A stretch of 12,689 nucleotides of DNA from Acidimicrobiales bacterium (GTDB lineage: Bacteria > Actinomycetota > Acidimicrobiia > Acidimicrobiales > Ilumatobacteraceae), in the NCBI GenBank assembly GCA_030830415.1, contig JAURNB010000108.1:1-12689 (forward strand), read 5' to 3'. Position numbers and translations under genes: made by a program. Under the pieces are notes generated by a model. That model had not been told where the DNA came from. It searched no databases and saw nothing but the letters and a program-made list of their open reading frames with translations. Of the stretch, positions 6,233 to 12,689 are shown piece by piece (positions within the stretch are counted from its first letter, which is position 1; every line of letters starts with the position of its first letter).

Positions 6233-6883
6233 ATGAACTTTGGCAGGCAAAAAGCACTCATGGTGGAAGAAGCGAACGCGCTTCCGGGCAGAACCGACCA
6301 GTTCATGCCGATTCCCGAAAAACACTTTGTACTCGATGCGCCTCTTGTGGGGCCATGGCCAAGTGGAACAGAAACTGCAGTTTTTGCCTTGGGCTGTTTT
6401 TGGGGAGCGGAGCGAGTGTTTTGGAAAACACCTGGTGTGTATTCCACTGCAGTGGGTTATGCCGGTGGTTACACACCAAACCCTGCCTATGAAGAAGTGT
6501 GTTCGGGTCTTACCGGGCATACCGAAGTGGTGTTAGTTGCCTTCACGCCTCTTGAAGTTACTTTCGAACAGCTCCTCAAAGTGTTTTGGGAAGCGCACGA
6601 CCCCACACAAGGCATGCGTCAGGGAAACGATGTGGGCACGCAATACCGCAGTGCGATTTACACAAACAATGCACAACAACAAACGAGCGCAGAGCAGAGC
6701 TGTGGCGTGTATGAAGAGAAGTTGAAGGCAGCTGGTTACGGTGCAATCACAACTGAAATTGCACCCGCAGGCATCTTCTATTACGCAGAGCCGTATCACC
6801 AACAGTATTTAGCAAAGAACCCCAATGGGTACTGCGGTATTGGTGGCACGGGCGTGAGTTGCCCTATAGGTACGAAAATTTAA
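6233..6883 (+). CDS. msrA: Peptide methionine (S)-S-oxide reductase MsrA
   Basis: Reduces methionine-S-sulfoxide, free or in proteins, after oxidative damage. From ATG 6233 it has 216 residues, close to E. coli MsrA (212), and aligns along its length: EANALPGR near the N-terminus, the catalytic GCFWGAE (Cys55), VGYAGGYTPNPAYEEVCSG, HTEVV, FWEAHDPTQGMRQGNDVGTQYRSAIY, YYAEPYHQQYLAKNPNGYCG and the C-terminal resolving cysteines Cys201 and Cys210. This marks the thioredoxin-recycled long form. A TTG at 6215 would add six residues not seen in the family and would fall inside the inverted repeat, so I reject it. There is no Shine-Dalgarno sequence. It lies 68 bp before the DUF1775 gene on the same strand and may share its transcription; I see no hairpin between them. 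Confidence 0.97.
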   Translation: MNFGRQKALMVEEANALPGRTDQFMPIPEKHFVLDAPLVGPWPSGTETAVFALGCFWGAERVFWKTPGVYSTAVGYAGGYTPNPAYEEVCSGLTGHTEVVLVAFTPLEVTFEQLLKVFWEAHDPTQGMRQGNDVGTQYRSAIYTNNAQQQTSAEQSCGVYEEKLKAAGYGAITTEIAPAGIFYYAEPYHQQYLAKNPNGYCGIGGTGVSCPIGTKI

Positions 6884-6940
6884 ATACTTCTGGAACTATT
6901 GCATGAGGTGAAGCGACCTAGTGGGTAACCCCTCAAAATT

Positions 6941-6945
6941 AGGAG
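6941..6945 (+). promoter_or_regulatory. Shine-Dalgarno sequence for the DUF1775 gene
   Basis: AGGAG lies 6 bases before GTG 6952. It decides the GTG start, which opens a clean signal peptide. Confidence 0.8.
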
Positions 6946-6951
6946 CTCACT

Positions 6952-8058
6952 GTGAAATCACGTCGTATTGTTGGTGCGTTGTTGGCACTTGGCGGCATTG
7001 TTGCCACATCGATTATTGGTTCGAGTACCGCAAACGCTCACGTTGCTGTGTACGTAGCAGGAATGAGCGGAGCAGGTGTAGATACAACTGCAGATGGAAA
7101 CCCCACTTACATCGTGTCATTTGCACCCGGGCATGGATGCAGTGGGCCAAAAACTGCTGCGAACCCTGATGGGGCGTACCCCACCACCTCATTAGAAGTA
7201 TTTATGCCAAAAGATTCCGTCGGGCAGTACATCTTGCCTGAAGTGCGCGCAGTTGAGGGAGTGGGTTACACCACTGAATTGAAGACGGAAGCCAACCCAG
7301 ACACCGCTACAGCAACCGCAACCCCGAAAAGAATCAAGTCAATCGTTTACTCGGGGTTCAATCTCAAAGCAGCGAACGGTGGCATGACGGCGAGAAATAC
7401 ACAGATGTTTTCGTTAGCGGTGAAACTTCCCAAGCTGTCTGCACTTCAGGCGAATAACAAATATATCTATACCGGAACAGGTGCTAATACGCACGTAGAG
7501 GTGTACTTCCCGCAAGTTCAGTATTGCGATGTCACCGGTCAAGGCGTGGGTGTTACTGCGACCGCACCTTCAGCAACTGCAACACTTGCACCAGTGTGTT
7601 CAGCAACCGACACGGTGAAAACAACTCTTCTCGACGACTGGACAACTGCAGGAAATACACCGAAGGTAACGATTGGTGCAAAGACCGTTGTTGCGGCAAC
7701 AACTGGTTACATCGATGGCAATAAAACAACAAAAGCTGTTGCCGCAGACGAGTATTACTGCCAGGGTACGCCCGAGGTCAATGCAGCAAAATTGCCTTTG
7801 TATGGAAATTTTGAAGCACGAACCACTGGTGGAGGCGCAAAGCGCAAGGCAGTTTTCATGGTCGATGCATCTTCAGTGCATGCGGGCAAAAGAGTAGTGG
7901 TGCGCAACGCGACTGGAAAAATTGTTGCTTCTGGCAAACTCGACAAGTCGGGCGACTTCGCGCGCACCTTGAATACTGCTCAATCAGCTGCTTTGACAAA
8001 GGGTGAACAACTCCGCTTGTTCATCGGTGGAGTACTCTCTGCAGCCGATGCGCTCTAA
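6952..8058 (+). CDS. Secreted DUF1775/YcnI-like protein, probable periplasmic copper binder
   Basis: A 368-residue exported protein. The signal peptide (MKSRRIVGALLALGGIVATSIIG) ends in the Ala-x-Ala site ANA, predicting cleavage before His30. A mature N-terminal His is the copper ligand described for Bacillus YcnI, a DUF1775 protein. The first part resembles DUF1775: AHVAVYV, VSFAPGHGCSG (His61, Cys63), TTSLEVFMPKDS, LPEVRAVEGVGYTTEL, then FSLAVKLPKLSA and HVEVYFPQVQYCD near residue 190. Four Cys in the mature chain (63, 192, 216, 270) could form two disulfides. Residues from about 217 onward match no family I know; they look like a secreted beta-rich domain, and the protein is longer than typical YcnI. 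Unlike YcnI I see no C-terminal transmembrane anchor. The CopC-like gene overlaps its end by 11 bases, supporting a joint copper role. The DUF1775 call is by eye. Confidence 0.72.
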   Translation: MKSRRIVGALLALGGIVATSIIGSSTANAHVAVYVAGMSGAGVDTTADGNPTYIVSFAPGHGCSGPKTAANPDGAYPTTSLEVFMPKDSVGQYILPEVRAVEGVGYTTELKTEANPDTATATATPKRIKSIVYSGFNLKAANGGMTARNTQMFSLAVKLPKLSALQANNKYIYTGTGANTHVEVYFPQVQYCDVTGQGVGVTATAPSATATLAPVCSATDTVKTTLLDDWTTAGNTPKVTIGAKTVVAATTGYIDGNKTTKAVAADEYYCQGTPEVNAAKLPLYGNFEARTTGGGAKRKAVFMVDASSVHAGKRVVVRNATGKIVASGKLDKSGDFARTLNTAQSAALTKGEQLRLFIGGVLSAADAL

Positions 8059-8818
8059 ATTTCTTGCCATAGCAACTCTTATAAGTTGTGTGTTTGCAAC
8101 GGTTCTGGTGCCTCAAGTTGGGGTAGCAGAACCTTTGCGCGTACGCCCAGTGCCCCAGCACTCATCAATCATTGGCAAAACGCCAGTACCTAACTCTGTC
8201 GTGAGCAAGGCACCAGTGGTTGCAGTGCTGGTAGGAGAAACCGGTTCTGGAATTGAAGCTGATGATGCACTTTTTGTCTATGACAAATTAGGGGTGAACC
8301 ACGCCGGGCAAATGCGGAGAGTTGCGGTGAGCGACAACACGCGATTAGAAGCCGACCTCAGCAACATGACGCCTGGTTGGTATGTAGCAAAGCAAAAGTT
8401 CACCTTCGATGACGGGCATCCATCAGGCGATGTCGGATCACCATGGTGGGTATTTGGTGTGAAAGTAAAAACCTCTGCTGCACCTACAAAACAACTGCAA
8501 CTGCAACGGGTCACGCCAATCGAGACGGTTCAGAAAAAAATTGTGGCGAGTTTGTCGGGAGCGCGTATTGGTGCTCGTACGTTGACAATTAATTACAAAT
8601 CTTCACCGAGTGACATTCTGACGTGGAGTTTGCAAAGCCCGTTAGGCGTATTTGGAACCACAAATATTGTACGAGCGAAAAAGAGTGCCACTTTTGGCAC
8701 ATCGCAATTTGTGTTTCCGTTTGCTGGAACATACAAAATTTCATTCACGCATTACCCAAATGCGTTGAGCGACCCGATGCGCAGCGTCACCTGGTCTACT
8801 TTGGTCAGCGTGAGGTAG
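8048..8818 (+). CDS. Secreted CopC-like copper resistance protein
   Basis: A 256-residue exported protein starting at ATG 8048, inside the end of the DUF1775 gene; a GTG at 8003 would add 15 residues in front of a complete signal peptide, so I reject it. Signal peptide MRSKFLAIATLISCVFATVLV with likely cleavage after GVA (residue 27). Residues about 36-140 follow the CopC pattern: QHSSIIGKTPVPNSVVSKAP at the start, ALFVYDKLGV, NMTPGWYVAKQKFTFDDGHPSGDVG and a final hydrophobic strand. The DGH motif (D122, H124) supplies two Cu(II) ligands in CopC proteins. The usual N-terminal His is absent: the predicted mature protein starts EPLRV, and the nearest His is H38. Residues 147-256 form a further beta-rich region (FPFAGTYKISF) that I cannot assign. 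Its end overlaps the convergent CoA-transferase gene by 14 bases. Confidence 0.75.
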   Translation: MRSKFLAIATLISCVFATVLVPQVGVAEPLRVRPVPQHSSIIGKTPVPNSVVSKAPVVAVLVGETGSGIEADDALFVYDKLGVNHAGQMRRVAVSDNTRLEADLSNMTPGWYVAKQKFTFDDGHPSGDVGSPWWVFGVKVKTSAAPTKQLQLQRVTPIETVQKKIVASLSGARIGARTLTINYKSSPSDILTWSLQSPLGVFGTTNIVRAKKSATFGTSQFVFPFAGTYKISFTHYPNALSDPMRSVTWSTLVSVR

Positions 8819-9935
8819 TTCCCCAACCGTTGTTGCGAATACTTTCTCCGTCGGCATCTTGAGCTCTGCCTTGCCACCGCAATGCTCCTGGTGTGTGTGA
8901 GAGGTGCGCAATGAGCCCCTGCATGGGTGTTCCTTCGAGATGTTGAATCATATTGCGTGCAGCAAAATGGGGGTCGTCGTTAATGTCGGCCATGTCATAT
9001 ACGGGGCCAATTGCCGCATCGGCTTCTTCAAAGATGCGTAGTACTTCTTCTTGTGGGCGCGCGGCACACCATGAAATGAGCAGCTCGTTGAGTTCTTGAC
9101 GATGCTCCACACGCAAGTTGAATGTGGCAAAGCGTGGGTCGTTGGCCACACCAAGAATGTCGAGTACCCGTGCAGCAACAGAGTCACTTGAAGCAGAGAC
9201 ACCTACCCATTTGCCGTCGGAACATTCAAAGGTGCCACGCGGAACGGTGTACGGAATGCCTGAACCCAAACGCTGTTGCTGTTCGCCGGTGAGTTGATAC
9301 ACACTCAGCAACGGGCCCATCATCTGGAAAATGGTTTCCAACAAGTTGACATCGACTACTTGACCCACACCTGAATGCAACGCAACCATGGTGGCAAATG
9401 CCGCCGCGAGGCCAGTGATTTCATCGGTGAGAGCAATAGGCGGAAGTAGCGGTGCACGACCCTCTTCACCGCTAATGGCAGCAAGGCCACTCATCGATTC
9501 GGCAATAGAGGCAAACCCAGCACGTTGTGCGTACGGGCCTGTTTGCCCAAAACCCGTGACGCGCACAATAACGAGTTTGGGGTTGCGCGCCAGAAGAACA
9601 TCTGGGCTAAGGCCAAGTCGCTCCAAAATGCCGGGCCGGAAATTCTCTACCAACACATGTGCATCGTCGAGTAGCGATAACAAAAGTGCCGAGTCGGCTT
9701 CATCTTTTAAGTTGAGCGCAATGGTGCGCTTGTTGCGATTCACCATTTTCCACCACAGCCCGGTGCCATCGCGTGGGTCGCGCCACGCCATGTTGCGTAG
9801 TGAGTCGCCAGTGTCGGGGCGTTCTACTTTGATGACATCGGCACCAAAGTCGGCGAGGTAGCGCGCACAGTTTGGTCCAGCGAGAACTGTAGAAATATCA
9901 ACGACGCGAATGTCGCCTAACGGCAGTTGCGTCAT
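8805..9935 (-). CDS. CaiB/BaiF family CoA-transferase (class III)
   Basis: Moves CoA between carboxylic acids through an aspartyl-CoA thioester. From ATG 9933-9935 it has 376 residues, slightly short of the typical ~400. Motifs: LPLGDIRVVDISTVLAGPNCARYLADFGADVIKVE at the N-terminus, NRNKRTIALNL, VLVENFRPGILERLGL, VIVRVTGFGQTGPYAQRAGFASIAESMSGL and LTDEITGLAAA, whose Asp171 fits the catalytic Asp. An upstream in-frame start at 10013 would add 26 unconserved residues and overlap the epsilon-subunit gene by 67 bases; the ATG chosen starts 11 bases after that gene's stop. It is third in an operon with an acyl-CoA carboxylase, so the substrate may be a dicarboxylic or branched acyl group, but this is inference; family members act on formyl, succinyl, carnitine and aryl groups. 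Convergent with the CopC gene, overlapping by 14 bases. Confidence 0.93.
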   Translation of the reverse strand: MTQLPLGDIRVVDISTVLAGPNCARYLADFGADVIKVERPDTGDSLRNMAWRDPRDGTGLWWKMVNRNKRTIALNLKDEADSALLLSLLDDAHVLVENFRPGILERLGLSPDVLLARNPKLVIVRVTGFGQTGPYAQRAGFASIAESMSGLAAISGEEGRAPLLPPIALTDEITGLAAAFATMVALHSGVGQVVDVNLLETIFQMMGPLLSVYQLTGEQQQRLGSGIPYTVPRGTFECSDGKWVGVSASSDSVAARVLDILGVANDPRFATFNLRVEHRQELNELLISWCAARPQEEVLRIFEEADAAIGPVYDMADINDDPHFAARNMIQHLEGTPMQGLIAHLSHTPGALRWQGRAQDADGESIRNNGWGTTSR

Positions 9936-9946
9936 GTGTGAATGGC

Positions 9947-10144
9947 TTAGTACCAGGGGCGATCGCGACGCGATGTGCCCGGACGTGCCCACCAACGACC
10001 GCTGAACTTCCATGCACTTTCGCGATTGCGCAGTGGAGATGAAACCATGCCGCCTATTGCGGTGTTGGCCTCGATGGCAGCAACAATTGCTGCGGTCTCT
10101 TCATCGGTTGGTGCCGGTGAAATGGAAAAAGATGAAGTGGTCAT
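9947..10144 (-). CDS. Acyl-CoA carboxylase epsilon-like subunit
   Basis: A 65-residue protein between the carboxylase beta subunit (10 bases upstream) and the CoA-transferase (11 bases downstream), on the same strand. It shows the weak pattern of actinobacterial epsilon subunits (AccE/PccE): APTDEETAAIVAAIEAN near the N-terminus and SAWKFSGRWWARPG at the C-terminus. Such subunits bind the alpha-beta complex and raise activity in Streptomyces and Mycobacterium. The middle (GGMVSSPLRNRE) is variable, as expected. Start ATG 10142-10144, with no clear ribosome binding site, so translation is probably coupled to the upstream gene. Similarity is short, but position and size support the call. Confidence 0.8.
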   Translation of the reverse strand: MTTSSFSISPAPTDEETAAIVAAIEANTAIGGMVSSPLRNRESAWKFSGRWWARPGTSRRDRPWY

Positions 10145-10154
10145 GATGCTTGTC

Positions 10155-11711
10155 TTACAGCGGCATGTTTCCGTGTTTGCGACGAGGAAGTTCGGCGCGC
10201 TTTGTTTGCAACATCTTCAAACCAGCAATGAGCTTGATGCGTGTTTCTGCTGGGTCAATCACATCGTCGATATAGCCACGCTCTGCAGCGTTGTAAGGGT
10301 TGGCATACTTCTCGGTGTAATCGTTCACCAGTTCTGCACGACGTGCAACAGGGTCTGCTGCTTGTTGCAGTTCACGGCGGTACACAATTTCTACTGCGCC
10401 CTGAGGGCCCATTACTGCAAGTTCTGCAGTTGGCCATGCGTAGGCGAGGTCGGCACCAATTGACTTTGAGTTCATTACGACGTAAGCGCCACCGTAAGCC
10501 TTACGAGTAATCATTTGAATACGTGGCACGGTGGATTCGCAGTATGCGTAGAGCAATTTTGCGCCGTGACGAATGATGCCGTCGTGCTCTTGGTTCACTC
10601 CAGGAAGGAAGCCAGGAACGTCAACGAATGTGATGAGTGGAATGTTGAATGCATCACACGTACGTACGAAACGTGCTGCTTTTTCGGACGATTCAATATC
10701 GAGTACACCAGCAAACTCTTGTGGCTGGTTGCCCACGATGCCCACTACTTGACCATCGAGACGCGAGAAGCCACAGGTGATGCTCTTTGCCCAGAAGGGG
10801 AAGTATTCGAAATATTCACCGTCGTCACACACTTCACGAATGACTTTCTTCATGTCATATGGCTGGTTAGGTGATGGAGGCAAAATGTCGCGCAGCATTG
10901 GGCACAAACGATTGGGGTCGTCGCTGCTTTCCACTGCTGGTGGATCTTCCAAGTTGTTTTGTGGAAGGAACGACAACAAGTAGCGCACATCGTCGAGACA
11001 TGCTTTTTCATCGGTAGAAACGAAAGTAGCAACACCGCTCTTTGATGCATGGCTCATTGCGCCACCGAGTTGTTCGAGCGTTACATCTTCACCGGTGACG
11101 GTTTTTACAACGTCTGGACCGGTAATGAACATGTGGCTTGTTTCGCGCACCATGAAGATGAAGTCGGTCATTGCTGGCGAATACACAGCACCACCAGCGC
11201 ATGGGCCAAGGATGACAGAAATTTGTGGAACAACACCTGACGACAAAACGTTGCGATAGAAAATGCCGCCGTAGCTGGCAAGTGAAACAACGCCTTCTTG
11301 AATACGAGCACCTGCACCGTCGTTCAAACCAACAACTGGTGCGCCAACTTTCAAAGCGAGGTCCATGAGCTTGTGGATTTTTTCCGCGAACACTTCACCA
11401 AGTGCTCCACCGAAAACGGTGAAGTCTTGCGAGAAGACAAACACTTTGCGGCCTTCAACTGTTCCCCAACCGGTAATAACACCGTCGGTATACGGACGCT
11501 CTTCTAAACCTGCAGCATGTGCACGGTGACGAGCAAGAAGGTCGAGTTCTTGAAAGCTGCCTGGGTCGAGGAAGTAGTCGATGCGCTCACGAGCAAGCAT
11601 CTTTCCTTTTTCGTGCTGGCGCTCAACAGAGCGAGGCGAGCCGGCGTTGTAGGCGGCCTCTTTGCGCTCGCGGAGGTCTTCAATTTTGGCGGTCATCGGG
11701 TTGTCACTCAC
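10155..11711 (-). CDS. Acyl-CoA carboxylase carboxyltransferase (beta) subunit, propionyl-CoA carboxylase type
   Basis: Carboxyltransferase that moves CO2 from carboxybiotin to an acyl-CoA (acetyl-, propionyl- or longer). 518 residues, normal for PccB/AccD-type proteins, with both crotonase-like halves: GAPVVGLNDGAGARIQEG (123-140), ILGPCAGGAVYSPAMTDF (167-184), TSHMFITGPDVVKTVTGEDV, IVGNQPQEFAGVLD, ITFVDVPGFLPGVNQEHDGIIRHGAKLLYAY and RKAYGGAYVVMNSKSIGAD. By eye, Asp421 sits where Streptomyces PccB has Asp422, a residue that affects substrate choice, which favours propionyl-CoA, but the alignment is unchecked. The biotinylated alpha subunit is not in the window. I use GTG 11709-11711 because TAGCGT lies 7 bases upstream; ATG 11694-11696 would shorten it by five residues. 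First gene of the operon with the epsilon-like subunit and the CoA-transferase. Confidence 0.96.
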   Translation of the reverse strand: MSDNPMTAKIEDLRERKEAAYNAGSPRSVERQHEKGKMLARERIDYFLDPGSFQELDLLARHRAHAAGLEERPYTDGVITGWGTVEGRKVFVFSQDFTVFGGALGEVFAEKIHKLMDLALKVGAPVVGLNDGAGARIQEGVVSLASYGGIFYRNVLSSGVVPQISVILGPCAGGAVYSPAMTDFIFMVRETSHMFITGPDVVKTVTGEDVTLEQLGGAMSHASKSGVATFVSTDEKACLDDVRYLLSFLPQNNLEDPPAVESSDDPNRLCPMLRDILPPSPNQPYDMKKVIREVCDDGEYFEYFPFWAKSITCGFSRLDGQVVGIVGNQPQEFAGVLDIESSEKAARFVRTCDAFNIPLITFVDVPGFLPGVNQEHDGIIRHGAKLLYAYCESTVPRIQMITRKAYGGAYVVMNSKSIGADLAYAWPTAELAVMGPQGAVEIVYRRELQQAADPVARRAELVNDYTEKYANPYNAAERGYIDDVIDPAETRIKLIAGLKMLQTKRAELPRRKHGNMPL

Positions 11712-11718
11712 GCGACAG

Positions 11719-11724
11719 ACGCTA
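11719..11724 (-). promoter_or_regulatory. Candidate -10 element (TAGCGT) for a leaderless carboxylase operon
   Basis: TAGCGT on the minus strand fits TAnnnT and lies 7 bases before the GTG start of the carboxylase gene, the same layout as TAGCAT before msrA. There is no Shine-Dalgarno sequence. It sits in the 47-bp gap after the CopD-like gene. Confidence 0.4.
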
Positions 11725-11758
11725 GTTGGCGTGGCGGTGGTTCGCCCACCCCGTTGGG

Positions 11759-12689
11759 TTAACCGGCTGGCGCGGGGGCAAGGGTTGTGGTGGTCGTTGT
11801 AACCGTTGTCACAGGGGCGACAGGGGCAACGGGGGCGCTGCTTGAGGTGGTGTCGCCGGGCAGGGTGGTTCCGGTTGCCACCGTGGTGGTGGTAGCGGGG
11901 TCGCCAATGGTGAGGGTGGCTGCCAAGGGGGCGAGGTCTCCGGTGGTGCTGGTGCCGTTGATCTCAATGGTCCAGTCACCCGGGGCCTTGAGCGGAAATT
12001 CACCGTTTGCCCCTAAAAGAGCAGCTCCACGACGGGTGAGAGGCACCCGAATGAGATAGCCGTCGTAACCGTCGGCCTTTGGGGTCATACGGATGGTGAA
12101 CTCTTGAATGCGCTGAGGTTCAAAGAGCTCAATGAGCACCTGATTGGGCCCCACGGTGGCTGGGCTCACCGAGAATCGCACGTGGAAACGGTCGTTGCGG
12201 AGATCTTGGACGTAGGCGTACACCGGGCCGCCGCTGGCGGGCTTGATGTCGAAATACACGGGGGTGGTTGACATCATCCATGCCGTGAGGCCGAGCACCA
12301 CGACGCCTGCGGTGGCCTGTGACCCAACAGCACGGCGGAGATGAGCCGCGGGGCGGATGTCGAGAGTGCCGGCTCGAGCCAGGCGTGCCCCGATGAAGAA
12401 CCGCGTGGTGAACATGGCGTAGGTCATGAAACCTACAACGGCAATTTTGAGGAGCAAGATGCGGCCATGGGCATTCGATAACAAGGCAAAGCCGTCGTAA
12501 CGGTAGGTGCTGATGACGCCGGTGAGCACCACAACTGCAATGGCGCGAGGTGCAAGCCGGCTGAATCCACGTACCGCTTGCACAAGATCGGAGTCACCTG
12601 AACCAATGAGAACAACGCGCACCAAAAGTACGAGTCCACCGAACCACACGGAAACAGCGAGCATGTGCAGACCGGCATTGATATAACCG
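11759..12689 (-). CDS. CopD-like copper resistance membrane protein, C-terminal part
   Basis: 309 complete codons are visible; the frame stays open through the right edge, so the N-terminus is missing and the ATG at 12664 is internal. The visible start, GYINAGLHMLAVSVWFGGLVLLV, has the His and WFGG of the CopD (YcnJ-type) membrane domain. Four hydrophobic segments follow the pattern of CopD: LAVSVWFGGLVLLVRVVLI, IAVVVLTGVIS, ILLLKIAVVGFMTYAMF and TAGVVVLGLTAWMM. Then comes an outside domain of about 110 residues (VYAYVQDLRNDRFHVRFSVSP, GPNQVLIELFEP, FPLKAPGDWTIEI) resembling YtkA/FixH-like beta domains, and a tail of about 45 residues rich in Thr, Pro, Ala and Val. CopD proteins move copper across the membrane, often with CopC; a CopC domain could be fused in the missing part. 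The gene appears richer in G and C than its neighbours. Confidence 0.85.
   Translation of the reverse strand, partial: GYINAGLHMLAVSVWFGGLVLLVRVVLIGSGDSDLVQAVRGFSRLAPRAIAVVVLTGVISTYRYDGFALLSNAHGRILLLKIAVVGFMTYAMFTTRFFIGARLARAGTLDIRPAAHLRRAVGSQATAGVVVLGLTAWMMSTTPVYFDIKPASGGPVYAYVQDLRNDRFHVRFSVSPATVGPNQVLIELFEPQRIQEFTIRMTPKADGYDGYLIRVPLTRRGAALLGANGEFPLKAPGDWTIEINGTSTTGDLAPLAATLTIGDPATTTTVATGTTLPGDTTSSSAPVAPVAPVTTVTTTTTTLAPAPAG

Noticed and set aside
6884..6951. Possible terminator or promoter between msrA and the DUF1775 gene
   Set aside because: The only hairpin is a tiny GGG-TAA-CCC without a U-tract, and no paired -35/-10 elements could be made out; only the AGGAG ribosome binding site is convincing.
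8003..8047. GTG start for the CopC-like gene adding 15 residues
   Set aside because: The extra residues would precede a complete signal peptide that begins at ATG 8048.
9388..9861. 157-codon plus-strand open frame opposite the CoA-transferase
   Set aside because: It lies fully antisense to a well-matched CaiB/BaiF gene and reads as low-complexity Ser/Arg/Pro protein with no recognisable motif.
9936..10013. 26-residue N-terminal extension of the CoA-transferase
   Set aside because: It would overlap the epsilon-subunit gene by 67 bases, and the family N-terminus begins at the ATG at 9935.

Overview
This 12.7 kb window looks like chromosomal core and accessory metabolism from an actinobacterium of moderate GC content, most plausibly a free-living aquatic member of the Acidimicrobiia. 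I base this on a biotin-dependent acyl-CoA carboxylase beta subunit followed by a tiny epsilon-like subunit (an actinobacterial arrangement), TTG and GTG starts, Thr/Pro/Ala-rich secreted tails, and several genes with no Shine-Dalgarno sequence but a TAnnnT -10 hexamer 6-7 bases before the start codon, which is typical of leaderless actinobacterial mRNAs. The assignment rests on protein character alone. I see no mobile elements, CRISPR arrays, tRNAs or rRNAs, and no gap over 300 bases without a gene.

Layout, left to right. (1) 1-380, minus: N-terminal part of a Rieske aromatic-ring-hydroxylating oxygenase alpha subunit, cut by the window edge. (2) 434-1777, plus: guanine deaminase. (3) A bidirectional hairpin terminator (1779-1810) separates it from the convergent BMP/PnrA-type substrate-binding lipoprotein (1824-3092, minus), which has a 16-bp palindrome in its upstream region. 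(4) A minus-strand cluster, in transcription order: LigB/DODA-type extradiol dioxygenase (6209 to 5361), inorganic pyrophosphatase (5308 to 4829), a thiolase-fold protein without the catalytic cysteines (4825 to 3659) and a DUF35 zinc-ribbon/OB-fold protein (3656 to 3249). The last three are separated by only 3 and 2 bases. (5) Divergent from this, plus strand: msrA (6233-6883), then a secreted DUF1775/YcnI-like protein (6952-8058) and a secreted CopC-like protein (8048-8818) that overlap by 11 bases. (6) Minus strand, in transcription order: acyl-CoA carboxylase beta subunit (11711 to 10155), epsilon-like subunit (10144 to 9947) and CaiB/BaiF CoA-transferase (9935 to 8805); the last overlaps the CopC gene tail to tail by 14 bases. 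(7) 11759-12689, minus: the C-terminal part of a CopD-like membrane protein with an extracytoplasmic domain and a Thr-rich tail.

Four themes follow. Purine handling: guanine deaminase plus a possible nucleoside-binding lipoprotein. Acyl-CoA chemistry: a cysteine-less thiolase/DUF35 pair that resembles the steroid side-chain aldolase Ltp2-DUF35 more than a true thiolase, and a carboxylase/CoA-transferase operon. Aromatic oxidation: the Rieske oxygenase and the extradiol dioxygenase. Periplasmic copper and oxidative stress: DUF1775, CopC, CopD and MsrA. Nothing here is a wholly unknown system. The strongest leads are the thiolase/DUF35 pair, the DUF1775/CopC pair in which only the DUF1775 protein keeps the N-terminal histidine, and the recurring leaderless promoter pattern.
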